Positions 42,791 to 56,129 of a stretch of 64,000 nucleotides of DNA are shown in pieces. The stretch is from Pelobates cultripes (lineage: Eukaryota; Chordata; Amphibia; Anura; Pelobatidae). The translations under genes were made by a program, and so were the position numbers. How positions within the stretch are numbered: the first letter of the stretch is position 1; every line of letters starts with the position of its first letter. The notes beneath the pieces were generated by a model. That model did not search any database, was not told the DNA's origin, and saw nothing but the letters and a program-made list of their open reading frames with translations. The stretch is taken from positions 119,210,945 through 119,274,944 of the forward strand of contig OW240915.1 of the NCBI GenBank assembly GCA_933207985.1, in the 5' to 3' direction.

Positions 42791-45689
42791 AGCCATTTTC
42801 CATGTCATTTTTTTTCTTGATACGTCCATACGGCGCTTCTAAGTTAAAGAATTTGGATGACCCACGGAATTTAAATTTATTTGAAACAGAATGTACTAGT
42901 CTGGTCCACAGGTTCTGAAAAGTAAACACGCCTTGATCTTGCGCCTTTGTAGACCCCACACATTGAGGAATTAACATATTTTCAATATTTTAACGAGTTC
43001 ATTCTCAACTTTATGTTCAAAATACTATATTGTAAGCTGGTAGTGCGAAAACCTGGTTATCAGCCTTTTAAACATCATGTGTAACGTTAAGCTATATATG
43101 GCCAATGGCCCTCATTAAAACGTATAGTTGTTAAATTTAAACCTGTCAAAATTATTTTTTTCTAATTCCTACTTCGTACTTTAGCAATGAGTACTCTAGC
43201 AATGTGTTGTCACAGCAAACTGAGCATCCTGCATAGCAGTCAAATCGCCAGGATGTCCCTTTAACCCCCCATCAAACTCTGTAGGAGTGAATCAGGAACA
43301 ATACATCAGGATCAGAGAATGCTGAGGCTTAACAAGAAAAGAATGCAACTGGAACTTACTCAGGGACCGCGTACAAGCTGCTTTCACAGCTCTGCTTCAT
43401 GCTGTGAAGGGCAGGCTGAAGGTTGCTTTCTTTTAGAGAAAAAGAAGAAAAAAAAAATCTCTTCAAACCTAGCATTCATTCAAAAAGCCTCGTTTCACTA
43501 TGCTATTGATAGTAGAATTAGTGATCTGCATGCCAGGACCCTACGTGAATATAAATGAAAATCTATACCATGTTCTATAAATACAAGTAAGAAAAATCAG
43601 ATAGATATTAATTGGCTTTCATATACTTTGCTACAAGCAGCATTGATTGCACGCTCAGAAGTCTCTGATAACATATTTCAGCAAATGACAAGACGTCTGC
43701 TGTAAAAAGAAATTCTCAGTAATGTCTCGCAAAATTCCCCTGTAGGCTATCACAAGCCGCAGTACATCACTCACAAAACTAGCATTACTCATGTTGCATT
43801 AATAATGTTGCATTAATCCTTTGCTGGTGATATGCAGTACAGTAACCCTATACTATGAGAGGCAGCACAGACAGCGTCTACACAAATGGCCAGTGAATCT
43901 CAGTCAATATGTGGTTACATTTAAATGCTAATATTGGAGCATCTTGGAGAAAGCGGTCACATTTGAGATTAGAACAATTTTTGAATCTCTTTCTACGTAT
44001 GTGTATGTATACATTGTTTATAGAGAGCAAGAGCGAGATAGTCAGAGAGCAAGAGACAGAGAGATAGTGCGAGAGAGACAGCTAGTCAGAGAGCGAGAGA
44101 GAGACAGAGAGCGAGAGACAGACAGTCAGAGAGCGAGCGACACAGATAGACAGACAAATACGGTCCAAACTAATGTTTTAAAAAGACACAGAAAAGCATC
44201 AGATGCTAATGCTTATTTCTCTGCTTTTGCAGTGCTGTACATTCTTGGGAGTTCCAAATTACTTTGAATTATATTCACAATGTTTCAGTTTATGGATACA
44301 TCTTGAGTTGCCAAGCCAGGTCCCTGTAGATATCATGATTTATGGAAATTTGTTGCAAATGACAAACCTGAAAAGACTGAGGAATCCTGGGAATTCTGTA
44401 TCAGCAAACTAGAAGCATTCACCAGTTTGTGTATCAGAATCAAATGGATTTTATCATGTCTTATATTTCGATGCAGTAAATTCTTCAAAGGCATTCCTCC
44501 TTTATTCATGCGGAAATGGTGATATATATCGTCTTTATACAGTTGTGCACGAACCTCAGCCAAGCAGCTGACTTTATAATGTTATAGAGTATACTGTACA
44601 ATCACCTGCAATCATTGTAACTACACTAAATAGTATGTCAAGCTTCATCTTATAGATGTAGGATCTAAAATATATACATAATATTCTGTGTCTTTTTTGA
44701 GGACCAAGGAATTGATATGTGAATCGTTTAAGATTTACCCTAATTTCATTCAAAATTGTTGTGAATCAGTAGTTATATAACTAGAGTAGGTAGGTACTAA
44801 GAGTTGCCGCCATCAGTCTCATTGTTGTGGTCTCCAGAACCTTTCAGTGTAATACTTTTCCCAAAGTATGGAGTTCATGTTCAGTATCCTCTCTCTATGT
44901 GTATCTGTATCTACATCTCTCTCTCAATCTATTTCTATATATGTATTTTAATGTCTCACACAGAAAAAAAGAAGGGAAAAAAAAAAGTTTCTGTTTAAAT
45001 TCACAATCTAGTTTCTGATCGGATTTAAAATGTCAGAGACAGGATGGAGACACCTGCTGTGTATTGTGGGCAAATTCTTCTGCCATTTTTTTTCTCATCC
45101 GCTCTTTAATTCAGGATGCGATCATGGGAACAAGCACAAGATGCTTTTACCAAACTTGTGTACATGAGGTTAGAAAGAAGACCACCCATATGTTAAGGAA
45201 AGTCTCAGATTCCAAGGCAAATGCATGCAATGTAAGAATCTTTCAAAAGACAGGGGATATCTTTCACTTACACTACTCTGGAAGTTCTAGAACCTTGGAA
45301 TAACTTTCTGTTCGCTGGGTGCACATGACTGGGCCAAGCCGTATGGTGCCTACTGGCTATTGTTGGACTTTTTATCCAAGTTCAGCAGCATAGCTAGACT
45401 CTATATGAAGATTATAGGAGTTTTAAACTGAAAAACAGCTGGCTTTAACCTGGCTCATATAAGAAGTGGCTCATCCAGCACCATCGCTCACATCCTTTAT
45501 CTAGGCAGCATTGGCCAAGTTCTTGCACAACATTGAGATAAAACATAGCATGCAGTACAGCCACAAGAAGGCCACAAAACACGTTGGTAATCAAATAATA
45601 GACAGCCTTGTCATCGTTATTATGGACTATATTTCCCAAGATGCATAAACAGTCATTTTACAAAAGGAGAACTACCAGTAATATTAAAA

Positions 45690-45735
<46 letters not shown>

Positions 45736-47668
45736 ACCTTTTAGCAACTCACGCAAATCCTAAAAATGCTACCATCAGATTCACTTAGAAAAGTAAAAAT
45801 GCAAACACATCAAAGTAGTTTTAAAGCATTCAATTAATTCTACAAAGCAGACAGGCCAGACATTTTATTGTGAAGAGGATCCCCCCATCACTGTTATAGG
45901 ATATGTAGTGAATTCTATAAATGCGCTCAAACCACCACCTGTTGTCCCAAATTCCAGAGGAAATGGGATTGTGCCTGGAATTACATGCTTTAGAACAAGA
46001 GACAATTTTGCTGGACGGGATCTATTTAATCTCTGCCACTTGTCACAGAAATATTTTCCACATACATGCAAGAACAAAGAACGATGTCCTAGAAATGGCC
46101 TGGCAAAAATCCTAAACCAAGACTAGCCTTTTATAGCTCAACAAGAATAAGTTGACATATCTGGTATATACGCTAGTCTCTACATTCTAATAATTCCATT
46201 TACTACAGCTCTTATCCAGCTACAGAGACAAATGACTAAAAACGTGTCAGAAAATAATAGTCCATCTCCTATATATGTCTGTGTATCTCCTAAATTCTAC
46301 AGTCATTTAACTCCTAATTTATGATTTTCTTCTTGAAATGCACGTGTGCATGATACCTTGACAACCTGTTGATTATGCAAACGTACTGTACTAAAAGTGC
46401 CCTTGGAAATATCTTCTTCTAGAACTACAGTATAATTTGACAACACTTTCCCAAGACATGATACTGATGCACTCACCTACATGTACAGAAATTCACCAAA
46501 ATGGACAGCAGACCGCATGAAGATGCCAAATGAAGCAGGTGGAGAAATAGGGAGAGAGCGAAAAAAAACAAAACAGAATATCAGTAAACCATCATTAAAA
46601 AAAAATTAAAACCACAATACTACTGCAAAACATGTCGATTGCAAGTTATACATACAGGTGCGACCGTGCGAGGTATCGGTTTTTGAGTAATAAAATACTT
46701 GTGTTCATCTTTCTAACACCACAGTAACATGGATCACGACAATATCACATTTGGCATGACAGCCCTAATTTTGAGGTTCAGGTGTGCGGTCCTGATTTAG
46801 TTCCCTAGTGTCCCACAGGGGTGCCAGCACAAGAGGATCATTAGACGTGCATGTCCCAATTTCACACCTTCCAACATTGGAGATATGACTACTGGAGGTT
46901 GGTATGTGTACTGGTGACAGAACATAAATTGTGAAAAAAATAAATAAATGCAAATTAGAACATTATCTTACTACCAATATATTGCCCAACAAAGTCTTGA
47001 CAAAAATCACCCTTTACTTCCAAACGAGAGAGGTTCACTTTAAAAATAGTGAGCATTATATCTTGTACATTATGGCGTATAAATTACATAAAGTTACATA
47101 TTAACTCCATTAAACGAATCACAAATTTTAGATTACCTACCAATATTTAAAAAACAGTCCTTAATGTAGAGGTGCCTTAGAAAATCCCAACACTTTCATT
47201 AGACTTTGCATTAGTGATGTCTGCATTATTGATAACAAATTTGGTCTCATGTCGCAGAACCAAACCATGTTTTTTATTCCCCAAATTGGATTCAGCCATA
47301 TTCTGTCCTTCAGTCGGAAGTAGGAACTATTGACTAACGGGTCATTCCCCACTGAAAAAGGGCTTTATTCAAATTGCATTAACTAACCATATTTTTAAAG
47401 AGATATTTGGCTACTCCATATTGAGGAATAACAAATGACTGAGATGAACAAGGCTCCAAAAAAAAAACAAAAAAAAAAAACTTATCTTTTTACCTTTATG
47501 TTTGTATTTCTATTTGGTTTGTACATTCTGTCATTGTTCTACAACTCAAATTGTGTTTGTAGATAGATTATCTGAACACAGCTTATTAAATTTATCCTGC
47601 ATGTATTTCATATAGGTTACCCTGCTAATCCTCTGAGCCTATTACAACAAAGAAACTGGACGTGGGTG

Positions 47669-47707
<39 letters not shown>

Positions 47708-48434
47708 CCTATTATTAAAATGAAAGGAGACGACAGACAGCCCACGTCCATTACACACAGTGTCCACCACACATTATTTCCATGTAAAGCCAATCTCTCC
47801 CAGTTTGCTGCGGAATATACACAACAAGCCACACAAAAAAAAACAAACCTGTTTGTGAGGTCAGAACATGTCGCATTAGGGGAATTTTCCCAGGATGCAC
47901 CATGGTTTTCAACACATATGCTGTGAGATGATGTGCATTGTGATGTAATGGCAAGATGATTTTTTCCAGGGAGATAATGGTTTTCACATAGATTGTTAGC
48001 TTATAAAAAAGGTAGACACTCACTTTATACTATTCTAATCATTAAAATGGCAGGTAACTATATATAAACAGCTATTTCCAATCAGAAACACCCCAGAGTG
48101 ACCATTCACAGACAAACCCCATCATACACACATAGCCCACTCCCATTACATTTTTTTACTTGTCAGCCCTTCCACTCTATACATTTGCTGCCCGCAGTAA
48201 AACTTGCTTAGCCCACAGCCCCAAAAAAAAAAAAAAAATATCTTATTTCACACAGTTTCCATCACATGCCAACTCACATTACACACAGACAGCATACTCC
48301 AATTAGACACATGAAACACACATTTTTATTTGCTCGACCTTCCTTTCCCTACCTTTCTGCCACCAGCCTAGATGAATAGATTGCAGGTCTACAAACGAAT
48401 TCACCAAGTTACTAACATATTACTGCAACAGGAG

Positions 48435-48506
<72 letters not shown>

Positions 48507-48959
48507 TACAAAGCAGAAATGACCGCCCTCCAAGGACTTCATAGAGATTTTCAAATAATATTTAGCTTTTATTCAATCCATTTAAAAAGTCAACGTTTCA
48601 GCTCCCACATGGAGCTTTCATCAGGACAAAACAAGTTTTGAAAAACAAACAATAAATTGCAGCTTATTTTTAGGACTGTACTTTTATTACATATATAGAA
48701 TCGGACAACAACACAGGACATTCATTATTGCATCAAGGGGATACATATACAGATTGGGGTTGATGAGGCAAAAAATAAATTTAAATGCTGAAACAGTTTT
48801 GTGTTTTAAAAAAAAAAGCACACTCCTCTAAAAATGTACCGGTACATGCTGATCTTATCTCCACTGCTGGTTCGTGATTATGGTCCATTCACAAACCCGG
48901 AGGTGTCTAGATGAATTAGACTAGAGCAAGGTACAGGAAGCTGAAAATAAAAGTTTCTT
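42791..48959. other. Long unique region with microsatellites, no gene seen
   Basis: Microsatellites: GAGA/GACAGAGAGC-rich at 44025-44155, TA at 45696-45732, CA at 47669-47704, and TA then CA at 48437-48500. A segment at about 48528-48645 (GTCAACGTTTCAGC ... CTTTCATCAGGAC) resembles a known type of dispersed vertebrate repeat. I recognised no exon or RNA gene. Confidence 0.45.
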
Positions 48960-49340
48960 TTCTCGAAGGAAATTGAAACGGCGGTGGGTATTTCTGTGAA
49001 TGTTTCTAAACAACATTTGTCAAAATTTCCACAAACTTAGGATAGTGATTAAAAAAGCCACAAAGGATGTTTTAAACACAAATGTGCTTTCTGAACCTAA
49101 GAGGAGGACACAAGAGATTCATCAGTGGTGTTTTACAGAGTGCTGCTTCAACACATCTCAAAGCTGGCCTGCGGTTTACTCCATTAATTGCTCCCAAGAT
49201 AGAATCGCGCCTCCATGCTAAGTGGGTCATGACCAAAAAATGAACCCATCTTGTTTAATTTCCGACCATTTACGCGATAACAATATGGCTTATGTTGCAA
49301 GAGGTTTAGCAGAGATGTATCACAGTATACTCTTCACTAC
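48960..49340. promoter_or_regulatory. Candidate conserved regulatory segment
   Basis: This low-repeat stretch includes GGGTCATGACC (49224-49234), an inverted pair of nuclear-receptor-type half-sites, followed by TGAACCC. ATTAAT and CGATAACAATA words are nearby. Function is speculative without an alignment. Confidence 0.15.
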
Positions 49341-49656
49341 AAAATCCATTTATATTTTAGCTGTCCGCACCTCTTCTTTACATAATTGATGCTAAACTAG
49401 AGCTCTTTCCCTGAACATGCATAAATTATATACGTGAAATGGCAAAAGAAACAGGGAAAGCGTAGATATGAAAAAATACATAAAAAGGAAAGTCCGCTTT
49501 AATTGGTGCACTATACATGGAGTAGTCAACAGCGGAGGGTTCTGGGATGTATTAAACCAATTCTATCTGTATGGAACATTACATAATTTAAAAAAATATA
49601 TATTCTTAAAAAAGGTAGATGTGTGTTTAAAAATGTAAGAAATAATTAGGTGACAC

Positions 49657-50290
49657 TTAAAGGGACACTATAGGCACCCAGACCACTTCATCTCATTGAA
49701 GTGGTCTGGTTGCAGTGTCCCTTTCCCTTAAAGGGACTCTGTAGGCCCCCAGACCACTTCAGCTTATTGACCCTTTTGCACTTCGTGCTGCAATGTAAAA
49801 CATTGCAGTTACAGAGAACTGCAATGTTTACATTGCAGCTCTAATTCTGCCCTCAGTGGCTAACAGACAGCCACTGGGGGAGCTTCCTGAATCTAAAACT
49901 GACTTTTGGACCGTTATCGGACGCTGGAATAATGCTTTGCTATGGGGAGGTCTAAAGCATGTGTGAGGCGGAGCCTGACCCAGCACCGAGGGACATCAGC
50001 CCTGGATACAGGTAAGTGGCTGAAGGGGGGGGGGACGGGGACCTTTTAACCCTATAGTGCCAGGAAAACTTCTATTTTTCAGGCACTATAGGATCCCTTT
50101 AACCCTGCAATGTAAAATATTGCAGTTTTTGAGAGACAATATTTACATTGCAGTTTTGAGACTGCCTCTAGTGGTTGTCTACCAGACAACCAGTAGAGGC
50201 GCTTCTTGTACGTGCTGGACGTATTCACGCTGTGCTCCATAATCTAGAAAATCCCCATAGGAAAGAATTGAGGGAAAGTCTCTGTTACAT
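49657..50290 (+). mobile_element. T2-type MITE (outer copy), split by a nested T2 MITE
   Basis: The left part, 49657-49731, starts TTAAAGGGACACTATAG and contains the CCCAGACCACTTCA hairpin. The right part resumes at 50103 with CCCTGCAATGTAAAATATTGC and the CTCTAGTGGTTGTC hairpin. The complete copy at 22251 shows these two parts contiguous across TTAACCCT. The right end is not clear and is probably truncated near 50290. Confidence 0.8.
49728..50102 (+). mobile_element. T2-type MITE (inner copy), nested
   Basis: This 375 bp element starts TTAAAGGGACTCTGTAGG and ends CACTATAGGATCCCTTTAA. TTAA is present at both edges (49728-49731 and 50099-50102). It sits exactly at a TTAA of the outer MITE, so the duplicated target is visible. 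Internal hairpins: GCAATG/CATTGC and CAGTGGCTAACAGACAGCCACTG. Confidence 0.88.
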
Positions 50291-50510
50291 TGTAAGATGT
50301 TCCGATGTAATTTATAGTGCATTTGCATGGATAAATATCTAATGCTACCAATAACACACTGGACAGTTACAATTATTTATATAGCGCCAAAATATTTTAG
50401 TGCTGTATAAATGATCAACAAGACACATTTGATTCTAACAAACATGTAGGACATACAGGAACAGCAGGTGAAGAGGGCCTTGCCCAAATTGGCTTTTAAT
50501 CTAAAGATAT
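50291..50510 (+). repeat. TATATAGCGCC LINE-tail fragment
   Basis: TTTATATAGCGCCAAAATAT is followed by GTGCTGTATAAATGATCAAC and by GGGCCTTGCCCAAATTGGCTT, ending in TTTAATCTAAAG. This is a longer piece of the family seen at 23380 and 34940. Confidence 0.65.
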
Positions 50511-53279
50511 TATCAACTTGTATTCTGCCATTGCAGACATCTCCACAAATGACTGTAGAAATACATACTACTCAACATATTAATCATATGGCACTGCGTG
50601 TGTGTGCGCTTTTTGGGGGAAGGGAGGTTGGAGGTTTAATATGATGTTATGATGGACGTCCTGGTAGAAGAGATCCCGGATGACTGTGCCACAAATTGAA
50701 TTGCAGGTCTCCTGAGGTACAGCAGGATGAATGACTTGTTAATCCTAAATGACTAACAGGAGATGGTCAATCTATCAGAATTATCCTATTATGGGCTATG
50801 GTTCACCACATGATTTTAATTTTAATTATGTGTTACAATTGTAATACAGAATAACAACAAATCTGAGAACACACTGTATTACAAAGGTCTCACCTATTAG
50901 AAGGATGTTAGACTCTCCATTCATCAAACACTCCTTTCCTCACATGCAACATTTTTACTGAATTACACACCCCTATCTATTCTAAATGTGTATGCAAGTG
51001 GCTAAAGTCTTCTGTACCAATTCATTTCAATCAGTTATATAAAAGTTTTACTGTTTTCATAGTGTTTACAAATTTAGTGCTAATTATAATCTAATAATCT
51101 CAGAGACACTCAAAGAATCTTAACTTCTACAGTCTATAGTAGTGATTATGGTGCTTAGAGTATGAGTGCAGTCTCTTTTTTCAAGTAGCTTGGCAAAAGT
51201 GAGGATTCGCTGGCACACAATGCCCCTCCTCCTCAGCATACAGCATCATAATGAGGTCCCACTTCCTCATTATTTGTACACAGGAAGCATGCGTAATTCG
51301 GAGGCACGGACACCTATATCACAATGGATTAAAGCCCTTCATACAAACACTTGGGCACATAATGTTCATGCATGGGGTGCCTCCAGATATGTCGGATGAC
51401 TTGAAAAATGGCTGGGTAAAATTGCACCAATAGCCAGCAAGCATATTAATAATATATAATAAAACAAATAAATAAAATAAAAAAATATAAAAAATAAAAA
51501 CTTTTACAGTTTTGCATTTTTCTGCCAAGTGTGTAGCACAGACGTTTGATGCAACATTTTATTTGGCCTAAAAATGCAGCGTCTTTGGATTTGTGTTTAT
51601 GTCAAGGGACAAGGGCATTTGGCTGATCCTGCCCATATATATTATGCATTCACCTGTCAATTAAGGAGAAAATGCCCAAAAAACCCAGATACGGACTTCA
51701 GTGTATCGCCTCACGACCTGATAAGAAATTGCTCTCTTTACAAGTAACACTGTGTAATGAGGTGTCCAGAATGCGACCATCAGGAGATGTGACATCTGTA
51801 GCACACTGCATTATTCAGAACAAACTCATCTGCATGCTAAAGAACAGCAGACAGACTGCTCTTGAATGGAATAGAACAGGTCTATTCTATCTCAACTGTC
51901 TTCACGTTTTCTTAGTGGCGATTCCCCTACAGAGGCTGCTAATCTGCATTTACAAGCCCTGGAGGCTGAGAGCAAAGACGGGTGGTGATTCATTATATCA
52001 CTTAACCCGCTGGCTGTGAATTTTGGAGGGAGAAAGGAATATATTCACGGTTCACTAAACAGCAAGCCAAGAGGAATAATCCTGAAATTTAGGACAGGAT
52101 TCTGCCCATCCACAGAGTGCTGGGTCTTATTCTGAGCTTCTCTGAGAAGGTTCTTTGAAGTCTACTAATGTCCCCATTTGAGATGCTTGGCAGCATAAAG
52201 TAGGCATTGGGATCATTTGAAAGAGGAAAAAAAAAAGACTGAAAAGAATTATGTATCAATGCATACAGTAGGAGGAAATTACCCAATTTAAAGATATTCA
52301 TGGTGCACATCTAACTGCAAGCATCATTATAAAGGACTGTAGACTGAGATAAGGGGCACACAAAAAGAAAAGAAGGAATGAAGGAAGAAATAAAACAAAC
52401 ACTCCCCCCCCCGAAATATACATACATACATACACACACACACACACGAAAGTACAAGAAATTTTAAAGTGGAGCTATTGCTTAACAGTACTGTAATTGT
52501 AATATTTACTCTATATTTGAAGATTTGTGAAAAATAAAATCAAATGTAAATCTACACCTCGTTACCATGTAACTGGGCGCTTCCATCTTAGCTCCCAGTC
52601 AATCATGGTTATAAACTCTGACCTGTGCACCTTTCACCTTGAGAAAGCATACTGAGAACAGGCAAAATGACACAATATATATTATATAATAATAATTATT
52701 ATTATTAATTTATTTATTTTTTTAGGTTTCTATATCTCATTCCCATTTGTTATGTATGCCCTGACTGTGACTAAACTGAACTGGATCATGATTAAATTTA
52801 TATTAAAATATGTTGGCAAATTACAAGAAACACTATAGTGTTAGGATTACTATTCTCTTTCCAGGATATCATTTTATTTTTTTTCAGCTTGCCTTTTTAA
52901 TGTATGTACAAATACAAAAAGAGAAGTCCGGCGCTCAGTCCGGCGCTCAGTCCCACCACTACTGGGCCGGCAGCAATGACTACAGTACACATCAGCCCCA
53001 ATATATAGTAAAAAACAAAGAAAAGAAAAAGTTACCTGCGCTCTTTCCTTAATCCCTATGTATATTTAGACAAATGGAGGTCATTTAGTTACTCCAATGG
53101 CCATTGGAGGGAATGCCCGCCTGCCAACGTCAAGGCAGACCCCCCTAAGTGGGTCCTAACACTGACACCCTTCAGCCTGCTTCCTTGAGCTTCTGGCAAA
53201 GATATCTCTAATGAGACAAAGAGAGGTATTTTATTTTTTTTATATACACCCCTATATACTTATAAACCTTAATAGGGAA
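50511..53279. other. Mostly unique sequence, no gene seen
   Basis: A 115-codon open stretch at 51672-52019 has no recognisable domain and lies in a low-repeat segment; I do not call it a gene. A CATA/CA microsatellite lies at about 52420-52447. A short tandem duplication GTCCGGCGCTCA (two copies) lies at 52927-52950. Confidence 0.4.
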
Positions 53280-53760
53280 CACATGGGATAGGCCTACATG
53301 TGCGGAGCCCATGGAGGGCTCAGCACAAACTGAACTCTGCAGGGCGGGGAAAGGCTTATAAAGCCTTGCCCCGCCCTGCAATTAGGCTCAGAGCCCTCTG
53401 ATTGGTAGGTTTAAGCCATCCAATCAGAGTGCTCTGACAGGTAAATGAAGAGACTGACAGGTAAGTCTCTACATTTACCTGTCTCAGCACTCTGATTGGT
53501 TAGCTTGAAATCCACCAGAATGCTCTTTGTCATTTTACACAGCGTGGGAAAGTTCTTTGGAATTTTCCCACGCTGTTTAAAATTTGACTCATAACACTCC
53601 GATTGGTTACTTAATCCACCAGAGTGTTATGAGTCAAATTACACAAAGAACTTTCCCACGCTGTGTAAAATGACACAAAGCACTCTGATTAGTGGAATTT
53701 AGAAGAAAGAAGACATCAAATCGTAAGTTTATTTAATTTTTTACAAGTATTTAGCTTATG
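53280..53760. repeat. Cluster of inverted repeats carrying CTCTGATTGG
   Basis: At least six copies of (A/C)CTC(T/C)GATTGG or its complement occur. They build nested palindromes: CCAATCAGAGTGCTCTG against CAGCACTCTGATTGG (about 53422-53502), and ACACAGCGTGGGAAAGTTC against GAACTTTCCCACGCTGTGT (about 53537-53670) with AATTTGACTCATAACACTC inside. It looks like stacked foldback insertions. Confidence 0.75.
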
Positions 53761-53960
53761 GTCCCCCCTCATTATTTTTAGGATGAGGGGGGTAGGTAGT
53801 GGTTATTTTTTGGGGGATAAAAAAAAAATGTTTCAGGGCCCCCACCCACTGCTCAGGGGTGGGGGCCGGGGGAGGAGGGGGATGGGGAGGACAGTAGGTC
53901 CCCCCCCTCATTGCTATGTAGGGCCCCCACCCGCCATGCAGGGGTGGGGTTTCACGTATT
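53761..53960 (+). repeat. G-rich GGGCCCCCACCC repeat
   Basis: Units of GGTCCCCCCTC, GGGCCCCCACCC and GGGGTGGGGGCC alternate. The same family recurs at 56925-57020. Several G-runs could form quadruplexes on either strand (inference). Confidence 0.75.
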
Positions 53961-54074
53961 CATCCGCTTACAAAAATGTGGTTAATGACATTTACTGTCC
54001 ACACAGGAAAAGTTGTGCCGAGCAACAACCAAATCCACAGAAGGGTTAATGCTGAGCAGCAATTATGCAAATGA

Positions 54075-54500
54075 GATCTGGTAACTGCATTTGGGGTCAA
54101 AGGCCGGTTACAGGCTATCAGACCTAGAGGAGGGGTATTTAGGCCCAGTTCTCATCCTGCTCAGTGCCCTGTCGTGGTTTCCTTTGTGGTTGTCCAAGAG
54201 AGTGTTATTGATTCTGGTTATTTGACTTTGGCATTGTTTTTGACTTCCCTGACTCTTGGCTTTTCCTTATCGTTGTGTCTCTTTCTGTTTCCCTTGACCT
54301 CGGCTATTCCTGACTATTCTTTAGTACGTTAGTCCGGTATACGTTACCCATCAGTCCTCTGTGTTACACAGTTCTATGTGCTGGATCGTTCTGTAATCCT
54401 GACATGGGAATTAGCGCCTGCTTATTTTATGTTATTTTAAGTTATTTTAGGTGATTTCCCTATCCATATTTGTTTGCAGGACACTTTTACTAGTCTTACC
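54075..54500 (+). repeat. Possible solo LTR or dispersed repeat
   Basis: A pyrimidine-rich segment with TATTTAGGCCC, then repeated TTGAC/CCCTGAC and CTTGACCTCGGC words, resembles LTR-like frog repeats. I could not define both ends or an LTR structure. Confidence 0.3.
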
Positions 54501-54554
54501 CCCTTTTTACTTCCTTTTGCAGCCCTCTAGCCCTTTCCAGGACTTTTTTAGAGC

Positions 54555-54665
54555 CATTTTTGTGCCCAAAAGTTCGGATCCCCATTGACTTCAGTGGGGT
54601 TCAATCCCGAACCCGTTCGGTCGAACCCGTCGGACCCGTACATCCAGGTGTCCGCCCAGCCTAAA
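54555..54665 (+). repeat. GAACCC-rich short repeat
   Basis: AAGTTCGGATCCCC, TGGGGTTCAATCCCGAACCC and repeated GAACCCG words form a short internally repetitive, partly palindromic block. It is probably a dispersed-repeat end. Confidence 0.45.
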
Positions 54666-54986
54666 GCCTTACACAACAGGTAAAAAGTTTGCTTTACAAA
54701 GTCTTTGAACATTGCTTTGAGAAAAAAATTATATCTATCTATATATAGATCTATCTCAAATAAGAATACATTTTTACCCATGTAAAATCTCATTCATTTG
54801 TTATGGTGCAAGAAAGCCTATTCTTCTCGGTCTACTTGCACACAGTTGCTTGTATCTGAAGCTATAAGCATGCCTCTTCAGTGAGGTACCAAAAAAAAAA
54901 AATTCATCCTTTGCCTACGTGTTCATCCTATATAAATATACAGCTTCTACTGCAGGCTTCTTCACAGCTATTAGAATGGTATATGC

Positions 54987-55124
54987 AAGGGATAGGTAAC
55001 CATCAGCACTCCAAAAAAGTTGTGCACTACATCCCCCATAATGCTCTTACACCTATAATGCTGGCAAAGCATCATGGGGGATGTAGTCCAAAACAGCCTG
55101 AGTGCCGAAGATTGCCTATGCCTT
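54987..55124 (+). mobile_element. hAT-type MITE with 8 bp target duplication
   Basis: This 138 bp element is related to 31551-31686. It has AGGTAACC and complementary ends and an inner palindrome ACTACATCCCCCATAATGC against GCATCATGGGGGATGTAGT. Flanks GTATATGC (54979-54986) and GTATATGA (55125-55132) match at 7 of 8 bases. Confidence 0.78.
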
Positions 55125-55539
55125 GTATATGACATGGTTGGTTATCAGATTACACCATACTGCTGTTAAACGTTAGCGAAAACTGGAATGGCTACCAAGT
55201 GCTGAAACACGTTCTAAAGTTCCTTCTAGCAAAGGGTTTAGGAGTTATGTTCAGCACCTATTGACAATTATGGGAGCATTCTGATTGGCTGAGGCAATTC
55301 CGGGTCAGGTTAGTCCTCAGTGCATAAAATGCAAAACAAAGATATGGCGCAATTGTAATCTTTTTGACTCCTATCTATTTTCCAACAATGTTTTTGGTAA
55401 TAAGCATTACTCTTCATCTACCAGGTGCAATTCAAGCACTTTTGCTTATTTTAGAGCAAGCTGTTAACAAGCCTTCACAACCTACAATGGAGCAAGGTGG
55501 GAGTCAAATCTTTTTTGGTTTTACATTGCAAAGCTAAAA

Positions 55540-55609
55540 CTAAAAGACCGCTGCACCCAGACCACTTCATTGAGATGAAGTGGTCTGGGTGCATTTAGTG
55601 GTCCTTTAA
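55540..55609 (+). repeat. Minimal T2-derived hairpin
   Basis: A 70 bp unit is bounded by CTAA (decayed TTAA) and TTAA. Almost all of it is an 18 bp perfect stem, GCACCCAGACCACTTCAT at 55553-55570 and its complement at 55575-55592, with a 4-base loop. This is the first hairpin of the larger T2 MITEs, standing alone. Confidence 0.75.
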
Positions 55610-55917
55610 AACACTCGCAACTGCCTCATTAACACCAATAAAGTAAAGTAATGAAATGCAAACAGTTAATCTAGGTCTCATTCTAACCATATACACTAAG
55701 GCAAGGTATAATCTCCACAGAAAGGGTTTTATTGCAGGTTATTTTTCAGAATGTTGCAGCTGTGAACATTACCCAAGTCAGTTACCAAAAGATTTCTTCA
55801 TTCTTCTTCTACACAGAGGCAACACTCTTAACAAATGCATGGTGGCTTACAGCAGCAAATGCAAGATAAGCCAGATATTCCATACTTGCTTTACAGACAA
55901 GATGATGATACATAAGG

Positions 55918-55921
55918 GAGA

Positions 55922-55961
<40 letters not shown>

Positions 55962-55980
55962 GAGGAGGTGAGTGGGAGGA

Positions 55981-56012
<32 letters not shown>

Positions 56013-56095
56013 AGGGAGAGAGAGAGAGAGAGAGAGAGGGAGGGAGGGAGAGAGAGCGGCGCTATATGGCGGTATAAGGCGGCGGCGGCGCGCAA

Positions 56096-56129
<34 letters not shown>

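Noticed and set aside
51672..52019. 115-codon open frame
   Set aside because: No domain, no splice context and no repeated-family similarity; probably chance.
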